Shown in pieces: positions 1 to 5,834 of a stretch of DNA of 6,309 nt. The notes under the pieces are model-generated. The model did not search any database. It was given only the letters and a program-made list of their open reading frames with translations, and was not told the origin of the DNA. The DNA comes from a bacterium. GTDB lineage: Bacteria; Armatimonadota; Fimbriimonadia; Fimbriimonadales; GBS-DC. The DNA lies in NCBI GenBank assembly GCA_029335935.2, contig JARJMV020000272.1, positions 1 through 6,309 of the forward strand. The letters are read 5' to 3'. Position numbers and translations under genes: made by a program. Within the stretch, counting starts at the first letter, position 1; each line of letters opens with the position of its first letter.

Positions 1-459
1 GTATAGCACAGGGTAGAGCAGCACATAGGGCAGGGCGTGCCACATCTCGGCGCGCGGCTCGCCCTGCACCGCGACCGACGCCCACAGCATCGCCGTCCAC
101 AGCGTGGCGTTCGCCGCGCTGAAGAGCATCACCCCAAGCCACTTGCCCAAGTAAAGCTCCCAACGGTGGATGGGGCGGGGCAATATCGCCGCGAGATAGC
201 CACGCTCAATCTCGGCGGTAATCGCTCCAGCGCACAGCAGAATCGCCAACACCGACGAGAAGAACTTAATCATATCCACGCCGAACAGCACCGCGAGGTT
301 GACGCCCACCTCGAACTGTTGCTGGTCGCCGCCGAACGCCTCTTTGAAGGCGCGGGGTAGGAAGGTCAGTCCGTACAGCCCAATCAGGATAATCAGTGTG
401 CCCAGAAACGCGCGTCGGCGCATCGCTTCTTTCAAGGTTAACGCCACAATCACGCTCAT
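1..459 (-). CDS. ABC-2 type transporter permease, N-terminal 153 residues (cut by window edge)
   Basis: This is the membrane-spanning subunit of an ABC exporter, expected to pair in the cytoplasmic membrane with the ATPase encoded just upstream. The reading frame stays open from the ATG at 459 to base 1, so the C-terminus lies outside the window. The protein begins MSVIVALTLKEAMRRRAF, a short amphipathic, basic N-terminus, followed by hydrophobic segments near residues 18-35, 53-80, 106-130 and 142 onward. Between segments two and three, around residues 80-108, is a charged stretch (ITAEIERGYLAAILPRPIHR, then WELYLGK). This matches the family pattern of a conserved Glu, Gly, Arg/Pro and Lys in the coupling region of ABC-2 permeases. 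The start lies two bases after the ATPase stop, with a GAGAG Shine-Dalgarno-like stretch (469-473) nine bases before it, so the pair is probably translationally coupled. The family call is firm; the substrate cannot be told. Confidence 0.88.
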   Translation of the reverse strand, partial: MSVIVALTLKEAMRRRAFLGTLIILIGLYGLTFLPRAFKEAFGGDQQQFEVGVNLAVLFGVDMIKFFSSVLAILLCAGAITAEIERGYLAAILPRPIHRWELYLGKWLGVMLFSAANATLWTAMLWASVAVQGEPRAEMWHALPYVLLYPVLY

Positions 460-461
460 CG

Positions 462-1391
462 CTACTTGCTCTCGCCCTCCACCGTCTGGATGAACAAGTC
501 TTCCAGCGTCTCTCGGTGCGCTTGAAGCCCCATCAGTGCGCCGCCCGCCTCGATAATCGCGCGCGCCAGCTGGGGCACATCGTCCTCGTGGGCGACCTCT
601 GCTGTCACGCGCCGTTCGTCGATGAGATGCACGCGCTGCGCCACTTTCGCCATCGCTTCCAGCACCTGCGGCGTCGCCTGCTGCAGCTCGATGCTCACGA
701 TGGAACGGTTCACCAGCAGGTCTTCCAGCACGCCCTGCTTCACGACGCGCCCTTTATTGATAATCGCCACTTGGTCGCAACTCAGCTCCACTTCCGACAG
801 CAGGTGCGAGTTGAGGAACACAGTCTTGCCGCGCTCTTTGAGATACTGCACCACTTCGCGCACGCGCCGACGCCCCAGGGGGTCTAATGCGGAGGTCGGC
901 TCATCCAGAATCACGAGGTCGGGGTCGTGCAGGATGGCTTGCGCCAGTCCGATGCGCTGCTGCATGCCTTTGGAGAACTCACGGATTTTGCTGCGCCGTC
1001 GCTCGGACAGCCCCACAAGTTCCAATACTTCGTCGATGCGCTTGCGTAGGGTTGCGCCGTCCATCTTCGCCAGACGCCCGTGCATGCGCAGAAACTCTTC
1101 GGCTGTCAGAAAATCGTGGAACTGAAACTTTTCGGGCAAAAAGCCAAGTTTGCGTTTGGCTGCCAGCGCGCCTGCGCGATGCCCCAGCACGAACGCCTCG
1201 CCCGCCGTGGGGTATACATTCCCAATCAGGATCTGAATGGTCGTGGTCTTCCCCGCGCCGTTGGGTCCCAGAAATCCGAACACCGTTCCTGCAGGCACTT
1301 GCAGGTTCAGATTGTCGACCGCTGTGAGCGGTTTGCCGCCCAGCAGCGGTCGGAATACTTTGCGCAGTTGGCGCGTCTCTATCGCCCACAT
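462..1391 (-). CDS. ABC-2 type transport system ATP-binding protein
   Basis: This 309-residue protein is the cytoplasmic ATPase that would drive the exporter whose permease follows two bases downstream. All nucleotide-binding motifs are visible in order: Walker A GPNGAGKTT at 42-50, Q-loop region LPEKFQFHDFLT at about 85-96, signature FSKGMQQR at 139-146, Walker B LVILDEP at 159-165, D-loop SALD at 167-170 and the switch histidine in NSH at 194-196. A variable C-terminal extension of about 90 residues follows, as is usual for ATPases of the CcmA/drug- and polysaccharide-export group. I chose the ATG at 1391; a TTG directly before it (1394) would add only one residue. No Shine-Dalgarno is placed for this ATG, and a TACAAT hexamer ends eight bases before it. 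The upstream propeller gene stops 15 bases away, so the two are probably co-transcribed as well. The substrate is unknown; bacterial ABC-2 systems export polysaccharides, lipids, peptides or drugs. Confidence 0.93.
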   Translation of the reverse strand: MWAIETRQLRKVFRPLLGGKPLTAVDNLNLQVPAGTVFGFLGPNGAGKTTTIQILIGNVYPTAGEAFVLGHRAGALAAKRKLGFLPEKFQFHDFLTAEEFLRMHGRLAKMDGATLRKRIDEVLELVGLSERRRSKIREFSKGMQQRIGLAQAILHDPDLVILDEPTSALDPLGRRRVREVVQYLKERGKTVFLNSHLLSEVELSCDQVAIINKGRVVKQGVLEDLLVNRSIVSIELQQATPQVLEAMAKVAQRVHLIDERRVTAEVAHEDDVPQLARAIIEAGGALMGLQAHRETLEDLFIQTVEGESK

Positions 1392-1399
1392 CAAGGCAT

Positions 1400-1429
1400 A
1401 TTGTACCTACCGCAGGCGGAACCCGTAAA
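1400..1429 (-). promoter_or_regulatory. Candidate internal promoter in front of the ABC ATPase gene
   Basis: On the minus strand TACAAT (1405-1400) is a good -10 hexamer. With an 18-base spacer it is preceded by TTTACG (1429-1424), which matches four of six bases of TTGACA. Transcription would begin about 1393-1392, essentially at the ATPase ATG, giving a leaderless message. The -35 part lies inside the last codons of the propeller gene. It could allow the exporter to be expressed apart from the propeller protein. This is prediction by pattern only. Confidence 0.4.
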
Positions 1430-3104
1430 ACGCGCCGCGATTGGCTTCACTGCCCGCGCCGTACGCAACCCAGCACAGCGCGAGGTCTTGCTCGGTATCC
1501 CCTGTGAAGAGCCACCGAGTTCCTACAGGTACATTTGGCGGTATCTGTGGGTTGACGAATCGGTTCAGTGGGTGCTCACCCGTGATGAACATCGTGCGGA
1601 CGGTTCCATCGCTCAGCTGCGCCTGCAGGTATAGATAGGTTGTATCGCGATTGGCGCGTGTGAGAGTGTGCAAGGTCGCACGGGCAACGCTCGGCTCGCT
1701 GAACAGACGATGGGGATAGAGGGGTCTGAAGCCGCCTTTGGCAAGGTCATACCCATGGAGCCAACCTTGCTGCGTCAGCACATAGAGTGTGTCGGTACGA
1801 GCGTCATAGGCAGGCGGGGCGACAGGCGCGCTCTCCAACACATAAATCGAGTGCCACTTGCGCGTGTTGAGGTGATACATCCCGACGCGCGTTCCCGCCG
1901 CGACCAGAAGATGCGGACCTTGCCGCTCCAAAAATCGCACCGCTTGACTCCCTGCACCCGGAACGCGCAAATTCGATAGTGCCGGTCGGTCGCCCTGATA
2001 GATGTCCACACGCCCGTCGGCGCGCCCGACCGCCAACGCGCCATTATCGATGGGAGCAAGCACGGTAATCGGCTGACTAGAGGTGTAGGGCAACTGCGTG
2101 AAAGTGAAGTGCGTCGGGTTGAACAGCCAAATCCGATTCTGGCGATCGGCGAAACAGAGGAAAGTTCCCAACCGCGTGAGAGGTACACCTGCGTCGACCG
2201 AAACCCCTTCCGGGAGATCGAGAACGAACGCATTCAGGGTTCTGCCGCCCTGCGCCTGTGCCAACGAAAAGAACACTATCTGCCCTGTCCGCGTGAGTAG
2301 ATACCAATGGTCGCCCATCAGCACAGTATTGTGAGTAGGTTCTGACATATGAATACGCGCCTCCATCGAGATATTGTTGTTGAAAGGCGTACTGACGCTG
2401 AGCGGGTTCGGTGTGCGGTACAGGCGCAGCATGAGGCTATCCCAAGTGAGCCAGTAGAGCCGCCCCTGAATTAGCTGGGGCTCGCCTATCACCGTATGAC
2501 CGTTCCATGTAGTCGCCGTTGTATGGAGGTTGTGAGCTGATTCCGTCCCTGCGGCGAATTCAAGGCGGTGGATAGTTGTAGGATTTTGTTGGGGCAATCC
2601 TATCCACTCGACAAACACGCCGTCGGTGAGGCGGTTGCTGGGGGGGCGGACGCGCAGGTAGAGTCGGCGCGCCTCGCATGGCGCCAACGGCGAAGTCTTA
2701 TCGGATAGGGGCGCGCCGCTGGAGAAACCCGAACCGTCTTCGCGCTCCTCAAATAGCATCAAATCCCACGGACTTGCGTCGCGGCTCTCGTTGGACTTTA
2801 TCCGCCAGTTGAGCCAGTCGATTGCGTTGCCGCGATTGGCGACCACGAAGGTGAACCATCCCTCGGAGCCAGCGACAGTTTGAGCGTTCTCGGTTTCATG
2901 GACGATGCGCCAGTTCGACACGACACCGACCGTTATTTGCGCCTCGGGCGAGAGGCTGAGCGTTTGCCCTGTGTCGCTGGTCGCTATCGCGCGCAGTTGG
3001 AAGGTCGTACCTGCCCACAGCATGCCATCGGGCGTGCGCGGCGGCTGAGCCGACCCTGTAGCAACAGTCCCTGCCAGAAGCCAACACAACCAGAAATATC
3101 GCAT
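1407..3104 (-). CDS. Secreted protein with N-terminal Ig-like domain and C-terminal beta-propeller, function unknown
   Basis: I do not recognise a named family for this 565-residue protein. It starts MRYFWLCWLLAGTVATGSAQ, a type I signal peptide with likely cleavage near residue 19, so it should act outside the cytoplasmic membrane. Residues about 45-185 look like an Ig-like beta-sandwich of the kind found in DUF11/NEW3-type domains: a VVANRGNAIDW segment, a PWDLMLFEEREDGSG segment and an RLYLRVRPP strand. From about 200 to the end, a motif of a hydrophobic strand, a polar turn and a second strand recurs, for example WYLLTRTGQIVFFSL, LAVGRADGRVDIYQG and YVLTQQGWLHGYDL. The copies start near 217, 267, 316, 357, 399, 441, 489 and 543. 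The 41-54-residue spacing fits a PQQ/Kelch/WD-like propeller of seven or eight blades. No catalytic residues are evident. The ATG has an AGAGGA Shine-Dalgarno five bases ahead. The gene is first in the apparent operon with the ABC exporter, which suggests a binding or scaffolding role at the cell surface, but this is inference. Confidence 0.78.
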   Translation of the reverse strand: MRYFWLCWLLAGTVATGSAQPPRTPDGMLWAGTTFQLRAIATSDTGQTLSLSPEAQITVGVVSNWRIVHETENAQTVAGSEGWFTFVVANRGNAIDWLNWRIKSNESRDASPWDLMLFEEREDGSGFSSGAPLSDKTSPLAPCEARRLYLRVRPPSNRLTDGVFVEWIGLPQQNPTTIHRLEFAAGTESAHNLHTTATTWNGHTVIGEPQLIQGRLYWLTWDSLMLRLYRTPNPLSVSTPFNNNISMEARIHMSEPTHNTVLMGDHWYLLTRTGQIVFFSLAQAQGGRTLNAFVLDLPEGVSVDAGVPLTRLGTFLCFADRQNRIWLFNPTHFTFTQLPYTSSQPITVLAPIDNGALAVGRADGRVDIYQGDRPALSNLRVPGAGSQAVRFLERQGPHLLVAAGTRVGMYHLNTRKWHSIYVLESAPVAPPAYDARTDTLYVLTQQGWLHGYDLAKGGFRPLYPHRLFSEPSVARATLHTLTRANRDTTYLYLQAQLSDGTVRTMFITGEHPLNRFVNPQIPPNVPVGTRWLFTGDTEQDLALCWVAYGAGSEANRGAFYGFRLR

Positions 3105-3109
3105 AGCCG

Positions 3110-3115
3110 TCCTCT
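3110..3115 (-). promoter_or_regulatory. Shine-Dalgarno of the propeller gene
   Basis: AGAGGA lies five bases before the ATG at 3104 on the minus strand. It fixes that start and shows that this genome does use Shine-Dalgarno initiation. This contrasts with nuoN, thiL and the ATPase gene, which lack one. Confidence 0.7.
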
Positions 3116-3119
3116 GCCG

Positions 3120-3162
3120 TCTCTAAGAGAATAAAGCGGAGGCGCCTCAAGGCGTAAACGCC
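3120..3162 (-). repeat. Cluster of short inverted repeats in the propeller-gene leader
   Basis: Three small dyads sit side by side between the TATAAT box and the start codon: TCTC-TAA-GAGA at 3120-3130, the perfect 10-base palindrome GAGGCGCCTC at 3139-3148, and a three-part element at 3143-3162. In plus-strand order the last reads CGCC-TCAA-GGCG-TAAA-CGCC. Its central GGCG can pair with either flanking CGCC, so two tetraloop hairpins exclude each other. No U-tract follows on either strand, so it is not an ordinary intrinsic terminator. It could be an RNA switch, an RNA-stability element or an operator; the stems are only four or five pairs. Confidence 0.35.
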
Positions 3163-3204
3163 CAGTCTCCCTTTACGATCACAAACGGGCGAGGTCTTTA
3201 CCTA

Positions 3205-3210
3205 ATTATA
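3205..3210 (-). promoter_or_regulatory. -10 box for the propeller/ABC operon
   Basis: A perfect TATAAT is read on the minus strand. Transcription would start near 3198, leaving a leader of about 95 bases before the ATG at 3104 that contains the dyads at 3120-3162. I find no convincing TTGACA-like -35 at 16-18 bases upstream, so the promoter may need an activator or an alternative -35. The box lies in the only AT-rich patch of the intergenic region (about 3198-3220). Confidence 0.5.
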
Positions 3211-3263
3211 CAACATTTTTGCAGGGTCTCCTGCTAAGGAGACGCGCGAATTGCGAACAGGGG

Positions 3264-3269
3264 TATACT
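3264..3269 (+). promoter_or_regulatory. -10 box directly before nuoN (leaderless-type start)
   Basis: TATACT ends nine bases before the nuoN ATG at 3279. Transcription starting about seven bases downstream of the hexamer would begin near 3276, leaving almost no leader. The only G-run near the ATG, GGGG at 3272-3275, is three bases from it and too close for a normal Shine-Dalgarno. No good -35 is visible at 16-18 bases upstream. Confidence 0.42.
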
Positions 3270-3278
3270 TTGGGGTGC

Positions 3279-4772
3279 ATGGAAGCGTTTGTCAAGCCCG
3301 ACATCACTTGGGGCGCGCTTGCGCCCATCGGCGTCGTGATTGCGACGGCGTTGGCGACTTTGATAGCGGAGCTATTCCTGCCGCGCGGTCAGCGTGCGCC
3401 GCTCATCGCGCTCGGTCTGCTGGGGTTAGCCCTCGCCGCCTATTTCCAACTCTCGCTGTGGCAGGTGCGGGTCAGCACTTTCGGCGATATGCTCACGGTG
3501 GACTCGCTCGGCGCGATTTTGAGTTTGGCGGTGCTGGGCGCGACGGCTTTGACTTTGCTCTTCTCGGAAGAGTATCTACAGGCGCGCGGATTGCGCTACG
3601 GCGAGTTCTATCCGCTGTTGCTGTTCGCAAGCGCGGGCGCGATGGCGATGCTGACCACCACGAACTTGATGGTGATGTTCATCGGGCTGGAGATGCTCTC
3701 GCTGGCGCTGTATGTGTTGTCGGGGCTGTCGCGGGCGGAGGCGCGCTCGGAGGAGTCCGCGCTGAAATATTTTTTACTGGGCGCGTTCGCGTCGGCGTTC
3801 CTACTGTATGGGATTGCGCTGATGTACGGGGCGACGGGCAGCGTCGATATACGGGCGGTTCCGCTCGCGTGGGAGTCGAGTGAAGGGGCGTCTGCGGCGC
3901 TGCTCACGGCGAGCCTTGTGCTGCTGCTGATAGGGCTGGGTTTCAAGGCGTCGCTGGCGCCGTTCCATGCGTGGACGCCCGATGTGTATCAGGGCGCGCC
4001 GACGATTGCCACAGCGTATATGTCGGCAGTGGCGAAGGTCGCTGCGTTCGGCGTGCTGATACGGCTCACGAGCAGCGCTGCGCCCGCAGCTGAGTTGTGG
4101 ACTGCGCTCCTGTGGTGGCTGAGTTTATTATCGATGGTGTTGGGCAACGCCGCCGCGCTCATCCAGCGCGACGCGAAGCGCATGCTCGCCTATTCCAGCA
4201 TCGCGCACGCAGGCTACCTCACGGTCGGGCTGGTCGCTGCGAACGCGACAGGCACGACAGGGATGATTTACTACCTGGTCGCCTATAGCCTGATGACGGT
4301 CGGCGCGTTCGGCGTGCTGACGCTGATGGCGCGCGCGGGCGACGCAACGACCATCGATGCGCTGCAGGGCTTGTATCGGCGTAGTCCGCTCGCTGCGCAC
4401 GCGATGGCGATTCTGATGCTCTCGATGGCAGGCGCGCCGCCCACCGCAGGGTTCTGGGGTAAGTGGTATCTGTTCCTTGCCGCGATTGAAGCGAACCAGA
4501 TGATACTCGCGCTGGCACTGGCGCTGACCAGCGTGATGGGCGCGGCGTACTACCTGCGCCTGACCTTCAGTATATATGCGGAGCCGCGCGAGCCTACAAC
4601 GCCGTGGCGCGTGCCCGCACCGATGGCGATATGCCTGCTCACCTGCGCGATTGGGCTGATTGGGCTGGGCGCGCTGCCTGCAGGTCTGACCGACGCCGCG
4701 CGTACCGCCGCGCGGCAGGTGATTGCGCAGCCGCCCGCGCCTGTGCAAGCCGAGCTTCACTCGGCGAAGTGA
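3279..4772 (+). CDS. nuoN: NADH-quinone oxidoreductase subunit N (complex I, NuoN/ND2)
   Basis: NuoN is one of the antiporter-like membrane subunits of respiratory complex I; it takes part in proton translocation coupled to NADH oxidation by quinone. The 497-residue length is normal, and the protein is almost wholly hydrophobic, with about 14 predictable membrane helices. Diagnostic residues are present: Glu138 in FIGLEMLSLALYVL (helix 5), the stretch EESALKYFLLGAFASAFLLY (159-178) typical of NuoN, Lys223 and His230 in GFKASLAPFHAWTPDVYQGA, Lys253 in AVAKVAAF, a QRDAKRMLAYSSIAHAGY segment at 296-313, and Lys395 in GFWGKWYLF. I chose the ATG at 3279. A TTG at 3219 would add 20 polar residues unlike a NuoN N-terminus and would run through the apparent promoter. 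No nuoL, nuoM or other nuo gene is adjacent, whereas nuoN is normally the last gene of a nuoA-N cluster. Its end overlaps the convergent thiL by 16 bases. The identification is very secure. Confidence 0.96.
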   Translation: MEAFVKPDITWGALAPIGVVIATALATLIAELFLPRGQRAPLIALGLLGLALAAYFQLSLWQVRVSTFGDMLTVDSLGAILSLAVLGATALTLLFSEEYLQARGLRYGEFYPLLLFASAGAMAMLTTTNLMVMFIGLEMLSLALYVLSGLSRAEARSEESALKYFLLGAFASAFLLYGIALMYGATGSVDIRAVPLAWESSEGASAALLTASLVLLLIGLGFKASLAPFHAWTPDVYQGAPTIATAYMSAVAKVAAFGVLIRLTSSAAPAAELWTALLWWLSLLSMVLGNAAALIQRDAKRMLAYSSIAHAGYLTVGLVAANATGTTGMIYYLVAYSLMTVGAFGVLTLMARAGDATTIDALQGLYRRSPLAAHAMAILMLSMAGAPPTAGFWGKWYLFLAAIEANQMILALALALTSVMGAAYYLRLTFSIYAEPREPTTPWRVPAPMAICLLTCAIGLIGLGALPAGLTDAARTAARQVIAQPPAPVQAELHSAK

Positions 4773-5755
4773 TCCCAGCCCATTCTCGCAAACGACTCGC
4801 GCCGACCGTCGGGGTACTGGAGCCACAGCTCAGGTTCGGCAATCACCTCCCCGATGACACTGAGCGGCGCGCCCGTCGCTTCGGGAGCCTGCTCCAGCAG
4901 GCGTTGCCCCACCGCAGGCGGCGCAGCCAGCAGCAGCTCATAGTCTTCACCGCCCGCGATAGCGAACGATAGAGGGTCTAACCCGCGCGCCTGCGTCCAC
5001 CGCTGCGCGACGGGATGTATAGGCACGCGCTCCGCGTACACGATTGCGCCCTTACCCGACGCACGCAGCAACTTAGGTAAGTCGGCAGCGAGTCCGTCGC
5101 TGAGATCCATCATCGCAGTTGCCCCCTGCGCCTGCGCGAGCGCACCCGCCTGCAGGCGCGGCGCTGGGCGGAAGTGTGGCGTGAGGTCTACCGTGTCCCA
5201 TGCGCCCTCCAAGAGCGCTTCCAGCCCAGCGCGCGAGCCGCCCAGAGCGCCCGTGACCATGAGCCAATCGCCCACGGCTGCGCCGTCGCGCGTCACGGGC
5301 GCGCCTGCCACACGCCCCAACACCGAAACATCAACCGCAACCTGCTCGGCGCGATTGGTATCCCCCCCAATCAGCGCGGCGTCGTAAGCATGGGCGCACT
5401 CCAAAAAGCCATTTAGGAACGCCTCGAGCCAGTCGCCCGTGCGTTCGGGCGGCAGCGCAATCGAGAGCAACGCCCCGACGGGCACGCCCCCCATCGCCGC
5501 GATATCGCTCAGGTTCACTGCCAACGCCTTCCAGCCCAACGAGGCGGGGTCAATCCAGTCCAAGCGGAAGTGGACGCCCTCGACGAGCATATCTGCTGTC
5601 CACAACAGCGTCTGCTCGCCTACTTGCAAGACCGCCGTGTCGTCGCCGATGCCGCGCACGAGCGAAACCGCACCTGAGTGCGTGGGCAGCACGCAACGCG
5701 CGGCAATACGCTCTATCAGCGCGCTCTCGCCCGATAGCGGCGCGTCTAATCGCAT
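4757..5755 (-). CDS. thiL: Thiamine-monophosphate kinase (ThiL)
   Basis: ThiL phosphorylates thiamine monophosphate with ATP to give thiamine diphosphate, the active cofactor and last step of thiamine synthesis, in the cytoplasm. The 332-residue length is typical. It belongs to the PurM/AIR-synthase-like fold, and its metal and nucleotide sites are visible: GIGDDTAVL at 35-43, TADMLVEGVHF at 53-63, NLSDIAAMGG at 81-90, GGDTNRA at 130-136, MMDLSDGLAADL at 215-226 and AGGEDYELLLA at 267-277. The start region SGESALIERI (8-17) corresponds to the conserved N-terminal Glu-x-x-Leu-Ile motif, which supports the ATG at 5755. No Shine-Dalgarno precedes that ATG (the stretch reads CTCCTGCT), while a TACACT box ends six bases before it. 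I see no TPP riboswitch in the 79-base upstream gap and no other thi gene in the window, so it looks monocistronic. Its last 16 bases overlap the end of nuoN on the opposite strand. Confidence 0.96.
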   Translation of the reverse strand: MRLDAPLSGESALIERIAARCVLPTHSGAVSLVRGIGDDTAVLQVGEQTLLWTADMLVEGVHFRLDWIDPASLGWKALAVNLSDIAAMGGVPVGALLSIALPPERTGDWLEAFLNGFLECAHAYDAALIGGDTNRAEQVAVDVSVLGRVAGAPVTRDGAAVGDWLMVTGALGGSRAGLEALLEGAWDTVDLTPHFRPAPRLQAGALAQAQGATAMMDLSDGLAADLPKLLRASGKGAIVYAERVPIHPVAQRWTQARGLDPLSFAIAGGEDYELLLAAPPAVGQRLLEQAPEATGAPLSVIGEVIAEPELWLQYPDGRRESFARMGWDHFAE

Positions 5756-5761
5756 AGCAGG

Positions 5762-5767
5762 AGTGTA
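5762..5767 (-). promoter_or_regulatory. -10 box directly before thiL (leaderless-type start)
   Basis: TACACT on the minus strand ends six bases before the thiL ATG, so a start site at the usual distance would fall on or next to the A of the ATG. There is no Shine-Dalgarno between. A -35 at 17-18 bases is not recognisable. Confidence 0.42.
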
Positions 5768-5777
5768 CCAAATCGGG

Positions 5778-5783
5778 TAGAAT
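5778..5783 (+). promoter_or_regulatory. Candidate -10 box for the exported Gly/Pro-rich protein gene
   Basis: TAGAAT on the plus strand would start transcription near 5790 and give a leader of about 45 bases before the ATG at 5835. It lies only ten bases from the oppositely oriented TACACT of thiL, so the two polymerase footprints would overlap. No matching -35 is clear. Confidence 0.35.
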
Positions 5784-5825
5784 CACAGCGTCGCATACGG
5801 TCTTACGCGCCTATGCACCAGTGTG

Positions 5826-5830
5826 GGAGA
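5826..5830 (+). promoter_or_regulatory. Shine-Dalgarno of the exported Gly/Pro-rich protein gene
   Basis: GGAGA, within a GGGAGAG run at 5825-5831, precedes the ATG at 5835 by four to five bases, a normal spacing. It supports this start and the existence of a transcribed leader. Confidence 0.65.
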
Positions 5831-5834
5831 GACT

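Noticed and set aside
37..360. Plus-strand open frame opposite the permease
   Set aside because: It is Arg/His-rich with no recognisable domain. The minus frame gives a hydrophobic ABC-2 permease with the family's conserved charged loop and sits two bases after the ATPase gene.
546..557. Unusual Q-loop in the ABC ATPase, suspected degeneration
   Set aside because: The position usually held by Gln reads LPE in residues 85-87, but Pro-Glu at this place is common in the ABC-2 ATPase family and all other catalytic motifs are intact. The suspected site maps to about 1131-1139, not to a break in the gene.
3219..3278. Upstream TTG start for nuoN adding 20 residues
   Set aside because: The extra residues are polar and arginine-rich, unlike a NuoN N-terminus, and the stretch contains the TATACT box and no Shine-Dalgarno for that TTG.
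4128..4826. A 232-codon open frame on the minus strand antisense to nuoN
   Set aside because: It is very rich in Arg, Gln and His with no membrane or domain pattern, as expected from reading GC-rich coding DNA backwards. The plus frame is a textbook NuoN.
5788..5816. Possible terminator or operator dyads (GCGT/ACGC and GCATA/TATGC)
   Set aside because: The arms are only four or five bases with loops of about 12-14 bases and no U-tract follows, so chance is a sufficient explanation.
5756..5834. TPP riboswitch before thiL
   Set aside because: The gap is only 79 bases and I see no CUGAGA or ACCUGA-type conserved elements on the minus strand. The promoter-like box also lies too close to the ATG to leave a leader.
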